Below, in pieces: positions 8,160 through 16,830 of a DNA stretch of 18,334 nucleotides. How positions within the stretch are numbered: position 1 is the first letter of the stretch; every line of letters starts with the position of its first letter. The notes below the pieces were generated by a model that was not told the origin of the DNA, ran no database searches, and was given only the letters and a program-made list of their open reading frames with translations. This DNA is from Mucidula mucida (taxonomy: Eukaryota > Basidiomycota > Agaricomycetes > Agaricales > Physalacriaceae): assembly GCA_015501055.1 (NCBI GenBank), contig JADNYV010000672.1, forward strand, positions 1-18,334, in the 5' to 3' direction. A program made the position numbers and the translations under genes.

Positions 8160-8870
8160 GCTCCCCACGGAACTGTATGTCTAATGGCAAAGTTCCTTTT
8201 ACAATCGGCATTCAAGCCCCAGCAATCTACGTCTTCCACCAAAGGTCATTGTCTGCATAACCTCGGCAATCTCTTGACAGCTACACAAGTCTGCCAGAAT
8301 TGGTGTGAATCCATCCTCAACGATGCGCGGCTCTGGACAGAAGTAGAATTCACCGTCCAGAGCGCGCGCGGCGTCAAAGCCCTCACCAGAGTCCTTGGTC
8401 TTTCAAAGGAATTCCCGCTCCACCTCAGTATCAACTTTGGGAAGCCCTCAGCTGCCGGCGACGCCGCTTTAGATCAGCTCCTGGACGTCTCGTCGCGGTG
8501 CGCGAGTCTTGATCTCAAGATCCCATATGAACTCTATGTCATCTTGTTGATGAGTTGCCGTGCTTCCCCATTCTCCGGCGCCTCTTGTACGCGCCCATCG
8601 ACACTCCGTCTTCTGAGGTCATGGATGGAGGTTGCACTCTTTGGCACTGTGTCCCTGCGTTGGAACATCTGTGGATGCCACTGATGGAGTGGTTGAGCTG
8701 GGTGCATCCAGTTCCGCCCAGTACCTCCTTGAAAACCTTGGACATTCTGGTCAAGTCTGACCCCGAGCTTCATTGCACCAATATGTTTCTGGCTCTCCTT
8801 CAGCAGAGCAAGACCATCAGTATTGCCACATCATATTTGGCAAATAATGAATGGCAGGCAACGGGCATAT
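8160..8870 (+). pseudogene. F-box protein relic
   Basis: The region matches the layout of mushroom F-box proteins, which are presumed substrate adaptors of SCF ubiquitin ligases. An F-box-like start (LRLPPKVIVCI) is at about 8223-8262 in one frame. A second frame then gives TATQVCQNWCESILNDARLW followed by a block ending LSKEFPLHLSINFG, the usual post-F-box pattern (VC..W...., LW, PL.L). A third frame from about 8548 gives ELPCFPILRRLLYAP and VPALEHLWMPL, the leucine-rich tail. The last switch is explained by one missing base near 8546. At least two frameshifts make it non-functional. Sequence resembling it stops at about 8870, where gypsy-1 appears to begin. Confidence 0.6.
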
Positions 8871-8879
8871 TCATTAACA

Positions 8880-9440
8880 CTAGCGTCAACTTTGTCTCTA
8901 CACTGTTTGGTAGCTCCCTGCACTGTACTAAGCCTGACCTGCTCCTACCTCACCCTATTATCATCTTTGCCTCTTGTCTCCATTGTTCTCCCATCTTTGT
9001 GCAACTTAGATGATTGTTTGGTTTACGCCGGACTCTGTCCTTGACACTTTAACAAACTCTTCTACACCCACCTTGCTGCCTTGCTTGTGCATGCCCGCTG
9101 ACCAATCAGTCAAACCCAGAGCCAATCTTGCCCCCCGAGCTACATGTTTACGTTTGAAACATACACCACCTCCCCATACATTGACCACCACAGAACTTAA
9201 CTTCAAAGCGCTGCCTTGGGCTATACAGGTTCAACATTGCCAGTTCTCGCGTGAGCTTTGCCCACCCACCAACAAGCCTTCACCATTGTGTGCTTCTCCA
9301 CTGACACTTCTCCACCCTGCTTCCTCCCGGCGTTGTCTTTAACAAAACCAACAGAAATCACTGAATCATAACCCCACCTAGTGACTGGGACACAACCTAC
9401 TTTGACGACATCAAAGAATCCTAGTACATCCCTGTGAAGA
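8880..9440 (+). other. Presumed 5' LTR/leader of gypsy-1
   Basis: Pyrimidine-rich, no coding frame of interest, located between the F-box relic and the first gag codons. It is inferred to be LTR plus untranslated leader only from position. No TG...CA ends can be proven because the second LTR is missing. Confidence 0.3.
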
Positions 9441-9459
9441 TGGTAAAAAGTCTACCTTG

Positions 9460-11180
9460 ACTCAAAAGACTTTGTGATGCCCAACATCGCTTAGAGCAAA
9501 GCCGCAGAGACCAAGAACAGAGAGCTGCTACCTCAAGAAAGGCCCCAACTGAGTCGTCATTACAACCAGTACCAGTCACTTACTCACTACCCCCGCTATT
9601 CCCAGAACCGGTTCAAACCCAGGAACCTGCACCTGTATCTCCTGTATTATCCCTGGCTTCTGAACCTCATACCCCAGTTTCCCATCCCGCCTTGCCAATC
9701 TCTATTGATCTTGGCCTTAATCCACTTGCTCCCGATCCCCCATCACCCTCACTATTTCCTCCTAATCCATCCCAGTCTAATCTCCCCATCCCTAAATCTG
9801 CTATCTCCAACACCTCTGAAACGGTGCCAAGCTTGATAACAACCATGGGAACTGCGCCACATCTAGCACCTGGCTCGTGCACTTCCGCAATCACTTCTGC
9901 CTCAACAAGGCCCGTTATACCACCAGCAAAGAACAGTCTCATTATTCCTCAGTTACCTTAAGGGTCCCATTGCAGGCAAATGAGCGGAGAGGCGCATGAA
10001 GGAGTACAATGCCGATCAGGCGAATAACACTATCGCTGCCACTGATAAGCAATGGACCACCATGAATGCTGTCATCAATCAGTTCAAGTTGGACTTTGCC
10101 GCTCTAGACCCCGTTAGAGAGCACCACAAGTACTTACTTGAGTTGACTCGGCACTCGCCGGGCGAGTACTCGTGACCCTAAACTAGTGTTCATCACTCGT
10201 TATGTGACTCGAGTCTTAGTGACTTGAGTTCAAACGAGTCGAGTCACACGAGTTCAGCGAGTACTCGCCGAATCTTATGATACATAGTAAAAAATCATAA
10301 AACAATTGATATTTCTAAGTATTGCATATGAGAAGGCATAATGTAGGTAGACATGTCAGCGGATTGCATAGAAGAACATAAGTAGACGAATGGGCGAGTA
10401 CTCGCCGCGAGTCGGGATGTTCTGAAATCTGTGTGCGAGACTCTTGGCAGACTCGAGTTTCTTAGGCTCGCGAGTTGGTCAAATCCGATCACCAAGATGC
10501 CCGAGGCAAGCTGAATCACAAGTTACTCGCGGATTCGCCCAACTCGTGGTGATCTCTAGACCCCGTTACCACCGCTTGTCAGATGGTAGAAACAATCCGC
10601 ATCCTTGATAGGTTCATTACTGCATTTGATACCCACACTGACAGTCCGGTTGACGAGATCTCCTTGCTCCACTACTTCAAAAAGGGTCTCAACCCAAGTC
10701 TGATTATTGTATCTCCACCTCGTTTCCCATTCCCACCAACCTTGCAGACTACAAGCAACATGCAGTTGTGATGCAGAACACGTGGAAGGCAGAACAACAC
10801 AAGAAGGCCATTTGGTGTTTTGGTGGCTGGGGTACAACTTTAACATCGGTGCCCCAACCAACTCCAGCTCCCCAAGCCCTAGCCCCTAACATGGGAGTCC
10901 CCATGGATGTGAACACATTTAGACACCCAGATGCACAATTAAACCCCCCCGCTCTTCCGAGACTGACTGCCTTTGAACAAGAAATCCTTCGTTGTTGTGG
11001 GGCCTGCTTCAAATCCGCCAGACAGGCCACATATCCAATGACTGTCCCATGCATGCCCCGTCCCTGGTTGGAATGTTTGCATCACCAAAGTCATTGCGCC
11101 CTGTGCCCCATCCACCTCCATGTTTAATACTTCTACATCAACCCAAGTCGATGCCGTCCAGCAGATCAGTGTGATGACCA
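9460..11180 (+). pseudogene. gypsy-1 gag (capsid and zinc knuckle)
   Basis: A continuous frame from about 9460 to 9961 starts with a basic helix-like segment (LCDAQHRLEQSRRDQEQR) and goes on into a long Pro/Ser-rich region. The next blocks, in other frames, are SYLKGPIAGK plus TGA (probably from TGG) and then INQFKLDFAALDPV. A hAT MITE interrupts at 10115-10558. Immediately after its target duplication the capsid resumes in the expected order (TTACQMVETIRILDR, then EISLLHYFKKGLNPSL). Near 10985-11050 a zinc-knuckle remnant is split between frames: cysteines RCCGAC in one and TGHISNDC in another. Gag packages the RNA and forms the particle; this copy cannot. Confidence 0.65.
10115..10558. mobile_element. 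hAT-type MITE with 8-bp target duplication
   Basis: Terminal inverted repeats of 17 bp with 2 mismatches: TAGAGAGCACCACAAGT at 10115-10131 and, reverse-complemented, TAGAGATCACCACGAGT at 10542-10558. The flanks carry an identical 8-bp duplication GACCCCGT (10107-10114 and 10559-10566), the hallmark length for hAT transposons. Taking out the element and one duplication rejoins the gag reading frame of gypsy-1 exactly (LDPV then TTAC). Inside are three copies of the palindrome CGAGTACTCG (10163-10172, 10258-10267, 10395-10404) and many GACTCG/CGAGT words, probably subterminal transposase-binding motifs. There is no transposase gene. Confidence 0.88.
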
Positions 11181-11372
11181 ATCTCCTTTGGACGTTGCAG
11201 GGAGATGCAAAAGAGCAGGCAATAGCATATTTAAAGGATGTTATCAGTTTGGATTTTTAGAATGCTCTCCTACCACAACATTAGGAGGAGCCATAACATG
11301 TTTTGCCAAGAATTTTGTCAATTGATTTGCTGTACTATCTTCCCTGTGTGAGCGTATCCATCCCTTAGAATT

Positions 11373-12000
11373 TTGAGTATCCACAGTCACCCAAAACCAA
11401 CAAACACCTCTATCACCTTGGAGCTCAAATTTATTGGCAAAGTTACTGGGAAAAAAATTGTTGCACACGCCTTGATTAACAGCATGCTGAAGGAATCATT
11501 ATCAACGCCCACTTTACCAACCTTCACAACTTTACCCTTATACCTTTATCCTCCCCATTCCCTGTTTGTAACGTTAACGCTTTGAGAATGTCATGGGCTG
11601 GGTGCAACACTACACCAGTCAGCGTGTTCGCATCTATAGCCAAGACGGCCAGTCCTACCATAAGGAGCTTGTAGAGCTTTATGTCATGGATATTGGGGAT
11701 CACGACATCATTCTGGAAACAGACTGGCTGGACAAGCACAATCCCTCTATTAACTGGGCCGGCACCCAGGTTAACTTTAACCAATGTCCAAAAACCTATA
11801 TTCTCAAGAACCCTCCTGTAACTAATGTGTGTGCACACACCAAATCCACTCCAGTTCTAGCTGACGCCTCTGCAAAACCTTACAACCCTTGGCTTGGGCA
11901 TGAAGACTATAAGGTCCAGTGGAAGGATTGGCAAGGTAATCTCAAGCCGGTTCCCATCCAGCAAACTGCGAGAAGGAGGCGCTTAGCCCGCACGTAGAGC
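11373..12000 (+). pseudogene. gypsy-1 aspartic protease
   Basis: A retroviral-type protease remnant in at least two frames. The active site DS(G/A) is represented by ALINS at about 11469-11483, with the catalytic Asp replaced by Asn (AAC at 11478-11480). After a frame change, LIPLSSPFPVCNV is seen, then from 11593 a long frame with DHDIILETDWLDKHNP, matching the conserved D-x-ILG-x-DWL-x-x-HNP end of the domain. The following 100 residues are linker. Its job would be to cut the polyprotein. Confidence 0.65.
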
Positions 12001-12219
12001 TCCAAGCAACTATAAGTCATGGTGGCTTTATTCACCAAAGACAAAGAGGAGAAGGAGGAGGTACCAAGAGACTGGGAAGAGCAGATGTTTGAGCAAGTCT
12101 TCCGGGATGATTATCCCCACCCGGTGCGAGATCCAAATCCTTTAGACAGCCCCACTGTTTACATTTGTGCGGGGCTTAACAAAGGCTCAGCAACTTGCAG
12201 AAGAAAACAAGAAACCAAC

Positions 12220-12982
12220 TGACACCTGTTCCCTATCCTTGCAGATCTCAGTCCCTACCACACCTATCTTACGGTCTTTAACAAACACATGTCCAAACGT
12301 CTCCCCGCACATACCTCTTGGGATCATGCTATTAAACCTTACTCCTGAATTTGAACCCAAACCGTGCAAGACCTACCCTCTGTTGCCCATTAAACAAGTT
12401 GAACTCAATGTGTTCTAGACGAGAACTTGGCCAAAGGATATATCCGCCCATCTAAATCCCCTATGGCAAGTCCTTCTTCTTTGTTGAAAAGAAAGACGGA
12501 AAGCTATGCCCTGTCCAGGACTATTGTAAGCTCAACAAGGGAACTATTAAGAACCAATACCCCCTTCCACTTATACCTGAGGTTATTAACAAGCTTAAGG
12601 GCACAGGATCTTCTCCAAAATTGACTTGTGTTGGGGTAAAATAATGTTTAGATCAAAGAAGAAGACGAGTGGAAGGGCACGTTTAAGATAAATTGTAGCC
12701 TGTTTAAACCTACAGTAATGTTCTTTGGTCTTATAAATTCCCCTGCCACATTTTAAGCAATGATGAATACTATTCTTAAGGACCTCATTGACATGTGAAA
12801 AGTAGTGGTATATATGAACGACATCCTGATATTTACAAAAACACTTGAGGAACACCAAGACGTGGTTTGGCAAGTCTTACAGCGGCTTCACAAGCATAAT
12901 CTCTATGTCAAGCCAGAGAAATATATCTTTAAAGCTGAGTTAATTGAATTCTTGGGACTTATCTATCCAAGTTTCTTTTAGA
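12220..12982 (+). pseudogene. gypsy-1 reverse transcriptase
   Basis: Blocks in order, in shifting frames: RLPAHTSWDHAI; LTPEFEPKPCKTYPLLP; ENLAKGYIRPSKSPMASP; KDGKLCPVQDYCKLNKGTIK; NQYPLPLIPEVINKLKG; EEDEWKGTFKIN; VMFFGLINSPATF followed by TAA where Gln is usual; then VVVYMNDILIFTKTLEEH. The catalytic YxDD box is YMND (AAC at 12817-12819), which removes an essential metal-binding Asp. QDYC and DLC replace the usual QDYR and DLR (CGT to TGT type). The domain ends in IEFLGLI, after which a deletion joins it to late RNase H sequence. Confidence 0.78.
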
Positions 12983-13250
12983 ACCCAAGCACAATTACGA
13001 CATCCACAACAAAGAGCTTCTAGCTATCATTTGGGCGCTAGAATCCTAGAGGCACTATTTGGAGGGCGCCTCCCATCCAATAGATATTATTATGGATTAC
13101 AAGAATCTCAAATACTTCACCAATTTGCAGAAACTAAGCCACCACCAGGCGCAATTCCTCACCCGCTTCAACTACACCCTGACTCACAAACCTAAAACGT
13201 CTAATCACAGCAACCACTCTTCCACTGTGTAAATCATAAATAGGGGGTTA
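12983..13250 (+). pseudogene. gypsy-1 RNase H, C-terminal remnant
   Basis: The frame beginning near 12985 reads EPKHNYDIHNKELLAIIWAL, then TAG where Trp/Gln is usual, RHYLEG, and MDYKNLKYFTNLQKLSHHQA. This is the C-terminal half of Ty3/gypsy RNase H. HNKELLA stands for the usual HDKELLA and MDYKNL for TDHKNL. The RT thumb/connection and the N-terminal RNase H with its first catalytic acid are missing, by family comparison on the order of 130 codons, so an internal deletion near 12965-12980 is inferred. Confidence 0.65.
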
Positions 13251-13259
13251 AGGAGGATA

Positions 13260-14415
13260 ACTTAAACCAAGTGGTACTGGATCCTAAATTCTTCCGGATT
13301 CAGGCAACATGGCCAGGTGCAGTTACTGCAATTGGAGATGCAGAGTCAAGGAGATGGTTTTGAGAATGTCCAGAGAAGGACGTTGAAGTCTGTGGTGTGT
13401 TAGACATAATTCTTAAAAATGGTCCCCGTTTGCTGGTCAAAAACCTACAGGAGTGGAACTACAAAGACGGCATTGTCCTCTTTTGAGGCAAGGTCTACGT
13501 TCCAAACGACCTCAAACTTTGACATGACATAGTCAAAATGCACCATTGCCCCCGGACACCCAGGGTGCTTCAAGATGTACAAGCTTCTCAGTCGAGAGTT
13601 CTGGTGGCCAGGCATGTTAGTCTTTGTTCAAGATTATATCAATGGCTGCGCTACCTGTCAGATGACAAAACCCAGCAACCATCCCACCTATGTTCCACTC
13701 GTTCCTAATGAGATCCCTGAATGTTCCTTTGGCACCATCACAACCAACTTCATTACCAACCTCCCGGAATGTGAAGGTTACAATGGCATCCACTGCATTG
13801 TTAACCAACTCACAAAGGGCGTGGTTGTATCTCCATGTTGTAAGACCATTGACGCAGAAGGCACAGTGGACATATTGCTGGAAGGCACCTTCTGACGTTA
13901 CAGTCTTTGGGACAAGATGATCTGCAACCAAGGCCCCCAGTTAGCCAGCAAGGTTATGCAGGCTATTCACGCTAAGCTTGGCATCACCTCTGCGCTTAGT
14001 ATGGCTTATCATCCCCAGACAGACAGATGGCAAAACCAAGCGCTACAACCAGAAGCTCAAGCAATACCGCGTCTTTTCAACTACTAAAAGATAACTGGGT
14101 TAAGCACCTGCCATATTGAATTCTCCCACAACACTTGTGTTCACTCTGCCACGGGAAAATTCCCCTTTGAACTCCTCCACAGATATTAGCCGCACTTCTT
14201 TCCCCCACTAAACCCCACATCCAACATCCCCTCTGTTGAGAAACAACTCATCAACCTTCAGCATCTGCACAACAAGTTTAAGCAAGCCTCACTACAGCGG
14301 CAGAAGTAATGAAAAGGAACAACAGAGATGTTACGGAGAAGGGCATTATGTTCAAGGTTGGAGACAAGATGCTATTAAATGGCAAGAATCTGAAGACAAC
14401 GGCCAGGAAAAGAAA
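13260..14415 (+). pseudogene. gypsy-1 integrase
   Basis: The HHCC zinc-binding region is recognisable: an MHH/H pair near 13540-13560, then YKLLSREFWWPGM and GCATCQMTK (13575-13680). The core follows with TNFITNLPECEGYNGIH, the catalytic Asp of the usual DFI motif being Asn (AAC at 13746-13748). VNQLTK replaces VDRLTK. After a frameshift near 13895, CNQGPQLASKVMQAIHAKLG carries Asn-Gln for Asp-Arg (13926-13931), and TDGKTKR carries Lys where the catalytic Glu is expected. The C-terminal part (FKVGDKMLLNGKNLKT at about 14340-14400) is the post-core beta-barrel. The gene is cut by the gypsy-2 LTR. It is catalytically dead. Confidence 0.75.
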
Positions 14416-14884
14416 TGTTTGTGTTCGTAAGACTAGGCTAGGCCAGGTGTATAAACAAGATTGGAACTAAAGTACAATGATACTACACTACTGCTTATAT
14501 ACTAGTAAGTCTGTGTTTGGGACTCCTTGTCATACATGTTTCCGCTAGGGATAACTCCACGCCCTTGACCCAGTGTTGTATGCTACTAGTCTGTGAAACC
14601 ATTAAATACAAGTGGTAACTGCATGTGAGTAACAATACTGAAACAACCATGTGTGCTACGAGTGTCGGTGGTGTGTATTCAATAGGGAGTCCATGAGGTA
14701 TCGGCATGTATGATGTCATCCATGTGTTGGACATGTGTCCAACATGAGTACGGCTTTGGTAATGAAAAGGGGTATGATTGGTGACAAAACAGATGATGAA
14801 ACGGTCCGTTGGTTGATAAGACAAGGCCCCCGATAAGATATGATAAGATGTGAAAATGTGAAAATATGGCGATTCATAACATCA
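14416..14884 (-). repeat. 3' LTR of gypsy-2
   Basis: On the minus strand the LTR begins TGATGTTATG at 14884, directly after the polypurine tract. An end at 14416 (reading ...ACACAAACA) is proposed because it gives a TG...CA structure; this end is tentative without the other LTR. A minus-strand TATATAAG at about 14493-14501 is the likely LTR promoter. A palindrome GTTGGACATGTGTCCAAC lies at 14726-14743. The likely target duplication would be AGAAA (14411-14415), to be confirmed at the 5' LTR. Confidence 0.65.
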
Positions 14885-14894
14885 CCCCCTCCTT
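14885..14894 (-). promoter_or_regulatory. Polypurine tract of gypsy-2
   Basis: AAGGAGGGGG on the minus strand, between the pol stop codon (TAA at 14895-14893, partly overlapping) and the LTR start TGATGTTATG. This is the position and composition of the plus-strand DNA primer of LTR retrotransposons. Confidence 0.75.
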
Positions 14895-15309
14895 AAGGCG
14901 CAAGTTCCATTCTGCGCCAGAGTTGCTCCATGAGGGCTGCAGAGGGTAGCATGACGTCAAGGGGTTTGGTATCAGGCGGTGGCATGGGTCGGAATAGATG
15001 TGATGGAAATTGTGACATGGGGACTTCAATGCGAGCAAGCGTGGGTGGCTTCGGCTTGTTTGGATATTGTTGGTGGAAATTGCTGATGGCTTCATCGGCA
15101 TTTTTGAGATTGCATGCCGGTTCTCATGTCTGCTTGTGTGTGCCATAAACATTCCAGTGAACCTTGTATTGAAAACCCCCGTGGTACTTCCGGGAATTCA
15201 CCACTTTCTCAACCTCCCATTCCGGTTCGGCTCCTTCTAGCACAGGTGGTGGACGCGTGTCTCGGGGTTGCGTCGCAAATTGCGGCTTGTGGTAAGGTGT
15301 CAACAGGGC
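14893..15309 (-). pseudogene. gypsy-2 pol C-terminus with chromodomain
   Basis: The frame reads LLTPYHKPQFATQPRDTRPP at its start, then EWEVEKVVNSRKYHGGFQYK and VHWNVYGTHKQT, a typical chromodomain (EVEKIL...R...G..QYLVKW.GY....TWEP). TGA at 15126-15124 stands exactly where the conserved Trp of TWEP is expected (TGG to TGA). Past it the same frame continues with EPACNLKNADEAISNFHQQY to the natural stop at 14895-14893. Chromodomains bind methylated histone H3 and steer integration to heterochromatin in chromoviruses (family knowledge). The frame joins the integrase only if the hAT element and one target duplication are removed. Confidence 0.75.
15302..15309. repeat. Left 8-bp target duplication of the hAT element
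   Basis: AACAGGGC, identical to 16823-16830. It directly flanks the inverted repeats of the 1513-bp hAT element and is the length made by hAT transposases. Confidence 0.9.
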
Positions 15310-15600
15310 TAGTGAATAGCAGGGGGTAGGGGTACCCGGTGCGGGTTGGGGTCGGGTACATATGGGGCCGGGTGCGGGTGTCGGACCGCTCACCCGTTGA
15401 TCACCCGGGTTACCCTCTCAAACCCGCGATCACACTGTGGCGGCACGTACTGGCCAGTTTCTCGATTATAGTTAGCTTCCGTTGATTCCAATAATACATC
15501 TAAAAGTTTGTCACAGGGCTACGACTACATCTAAGGATCGTTGTTGGCATCCATCCCATCTTGGCCTCTGGCGCTAGTCTGCCACCTCTTCTTGTCCTCT

Positions 15601-16534
15601 ATGACATCCGACGGTGAGAATCCTCGAAAGCGTCGCGCTGAGGCTTCCCCTACGGGCTCAGCTTCGTCAAAGCTATCTCAGTCAGCATCCCGGGCCAAAG
15701 AGGGGCTAAAAAACGGAGCACAGAGAACCTTGAGTTTCTTGCGCAAATCCCTCTCCCGCTCCCGCTCCCGTTCGCCTCCAATTGTCTCCTCTCGTCGCTC
15801 TCGTCGTTCCTCAGACACCCATGATCATCTGGCTCCTTCATTGAGGTCAACGTCTTCCGGCGCTAGTGAGTGAAACATTACTCTACTCACCATGTCTTGC
15901 TGATCTCCAACGGAGGCTCCTTCTTCTTCACCGGCACTGAGCCGCACGATCCCGAGGACAATGACTCCGACTCACCGCGCCGCTCTACTGCAGGACCCAG
16001 CCACACAGTGGTCGAGCTCCAAGAAATCAACCTCGAACATATTCTCCGACGACGACGACGACGATGCACCAACAGCACGTGCTCCGCTAACCAATCCCTC
16101 AAATGAGCTGGAGCGATACCTCGCTTCAGAGCGGGAGAATGTGAAGGATGTTCTGGGTTGGTGGCACAAGAATTGCACGAAGTATCCGGTTCTCTCGCGG
16201 ATGGCCCTGGACTATCTGTCAATCCCTCGTGCGTTATCATTTCCTCTCATTCTCTCTTTTCTGATTGTTGGCCTGATCTACAGCTACTTCCGTCGGGGTC
16301 GAGCGCTTGTTTAGTCAAGCTCGTATCCTGATATCTCATATCCGCAACCGTCTTTCGGCTCAGACTGCACGCGCGTTAGTGTGCCTAGGATCTTGGAGTC
16401 GTGACGGGTTGGTACACGACAGCGACATCTCCGCAGTCACCAGGACGCCTGTAGTCAAAGAGGAGATAGGTGCCGACGAGGATGAAGATATTATGATGCC
16501 CGTAGACTTTGATACTATTTACAAGGACATATAG
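15601..16534 (+). CDS. hAT transposase remnant: N-terminus plus hATC dimerisation domain
   Basis: Proposed exons are 15601-15865, 15916-16228 and 16284-16534. Intron 1 (15866-15915) is GTGAGT...CTGAT...GGAG; intron 2 (16229-16283, 55 nt) is GTGCGT...CTGAT...ACAG. The N-terminus is basic and SR-rich (RKRRAEASP; SRSRSRSPP). The C-terminal part is a clear hATC domain (PF05699): NELERYLASEREN, VLGWWHKN, YPVLSRMALDYLSIP, then after the second splice VGVERLFSQARILISHIRNR and ALVCLGSWSRDGLV. The BED zinc finger and RNase H-like catalytic core of about 400 residues are missing. Within exon 2 two frames are protein-like: an acidic/serine one up to about 16000 and the hATC frame from before 16050. A one-base frameshift, perhaps at the internal deletion junction, therefore breaks the product. 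Whether any protein is made is unknown. Confidence 0.7.
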
Positions 16535-16669
16535 ATACTATTGCTGTACTAGGCTCGTTTGAGCGCTATACACACTGCACTTCTGTCGCTTGAGCTTAGC
16601 TATGCATCAGATTTCAAGTCAACACCCCGTATCAGCCTCTGGTGAGCGACGCGCACGAAGGCGGGTGGC

Positions 16670-16800
16670 GGATACCCGTGACCCGTGAATGACCCGTGAC
16701 CCGCCGATGACCCGGGGCCAACCCGGCCTGCAACCCGTACCCTTGTTGAGGGTACGGGTATGACATGGGGTAGGGTGCGGGTTCACTGGGAGACACCCCT
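16670..16800. repeat. Subterminal ACCCG repeats of the hAT element
   Basis: Clustered ACCCGTGACCCG-like words from 16675 to 16715, followed by more ACCCG copies and a short inverted pair GGGTACGGGT/ACCCGTACCC around 16735-16760. The mirror image (GGGT words) occurs at the left end. Arrays of this kind next to hAT termini usually bind transposase. Confidence 0.6.
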
Positions 16801-16822
16801 ACCCTACCCCTGCTACTCACTA

Positions 16823-16830
16823 AACAGGGC
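16823..16830. repeat. Right 8-bp target duplication of the hAT element
   Basis: AACAGGGC, identical to 15302-15309. In the minus-strand gypsy-2 frame it lies in the NEAL codons of the integrase C-terminal HPVFNEALL motif. Confidence 0.9.

Larger units (their letters stand above)
8880..14415 (+). mobile_element. Ty3/gypsy retrotransposon gypsy-1, degraded and 3'-truncated
   Basis: Plus-strand remains run in the order gag, protease, reverse transcriptase, RNase H, integrase, which is the Ty3/gypsy order. All modules are broken by frameshifts and stops. A hAT MITE sits in gag and the RT/RNase H junction is deleted. The left boundary is approximate: the change from F-box-like sequence at about 8870-8900 is the only guide, and no 5' LTR, primer binding site or target duplication could be fixed. 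The right end is cut at 14415 by the LTR of gypsy-2, so the 3' LTR is not in view. Confidence 0.75.
15310..16822 (+). mobile_element. Internally deleted hAT transposon
   Basis: Inverted termini: TAGTGAATAGCAGGGG at 15310-15325 and, reverse-complemented, TAGTGAGTAGCAGGGG at 16807-16822 (1 mismatch in 16), flanked by perfect 8-bp duplications AACAGGGC. Subterminal regions are rich in GGGT/ACCC words in inverted arrangement (left 15326-15420, right 16670-16800), as expected for transposase-binding arrays. Element plus one duplication is 1521 bp, and its removal restores the gypsy-2 reading frame exactly. It carries a short transposase-derived gene that lacks the catalytic middle, so it should need a full-length relative to move. 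The perfect duplication suggests a fairly recent insertion. Confidence 0.92.

Noticed and set aside
9602..9635. tRNA-like B-box resemblance (GGTTCAAACCC)
   Set aside because: It is inside the gag frame and no A-box or cloverleaf could be formed around it.
11478..13931. APOBEC-like strand-specific hypermutation of gypsy-1 cDNA
   Set aside because: The coding strand also shows C-to-T type changes (QDYR to QDYC, DLR to DLC, ATFQ to stop), so both strands were hit; cytosine methylation decay or a RIP-like process fits better.
14495..14824. 109-codon minus-strand ORF
   Set aside because: It lies wholly inside the gypsy-2 LTR, which is expected to be non-coding.
16670..16800. CRISPR-like or satellite array from ACCCG repeats
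   Set aside because: The repeats are short and irregular and lie inside the hAT termini with a mirrored set at the other end; they are subterminal transposon motifs.
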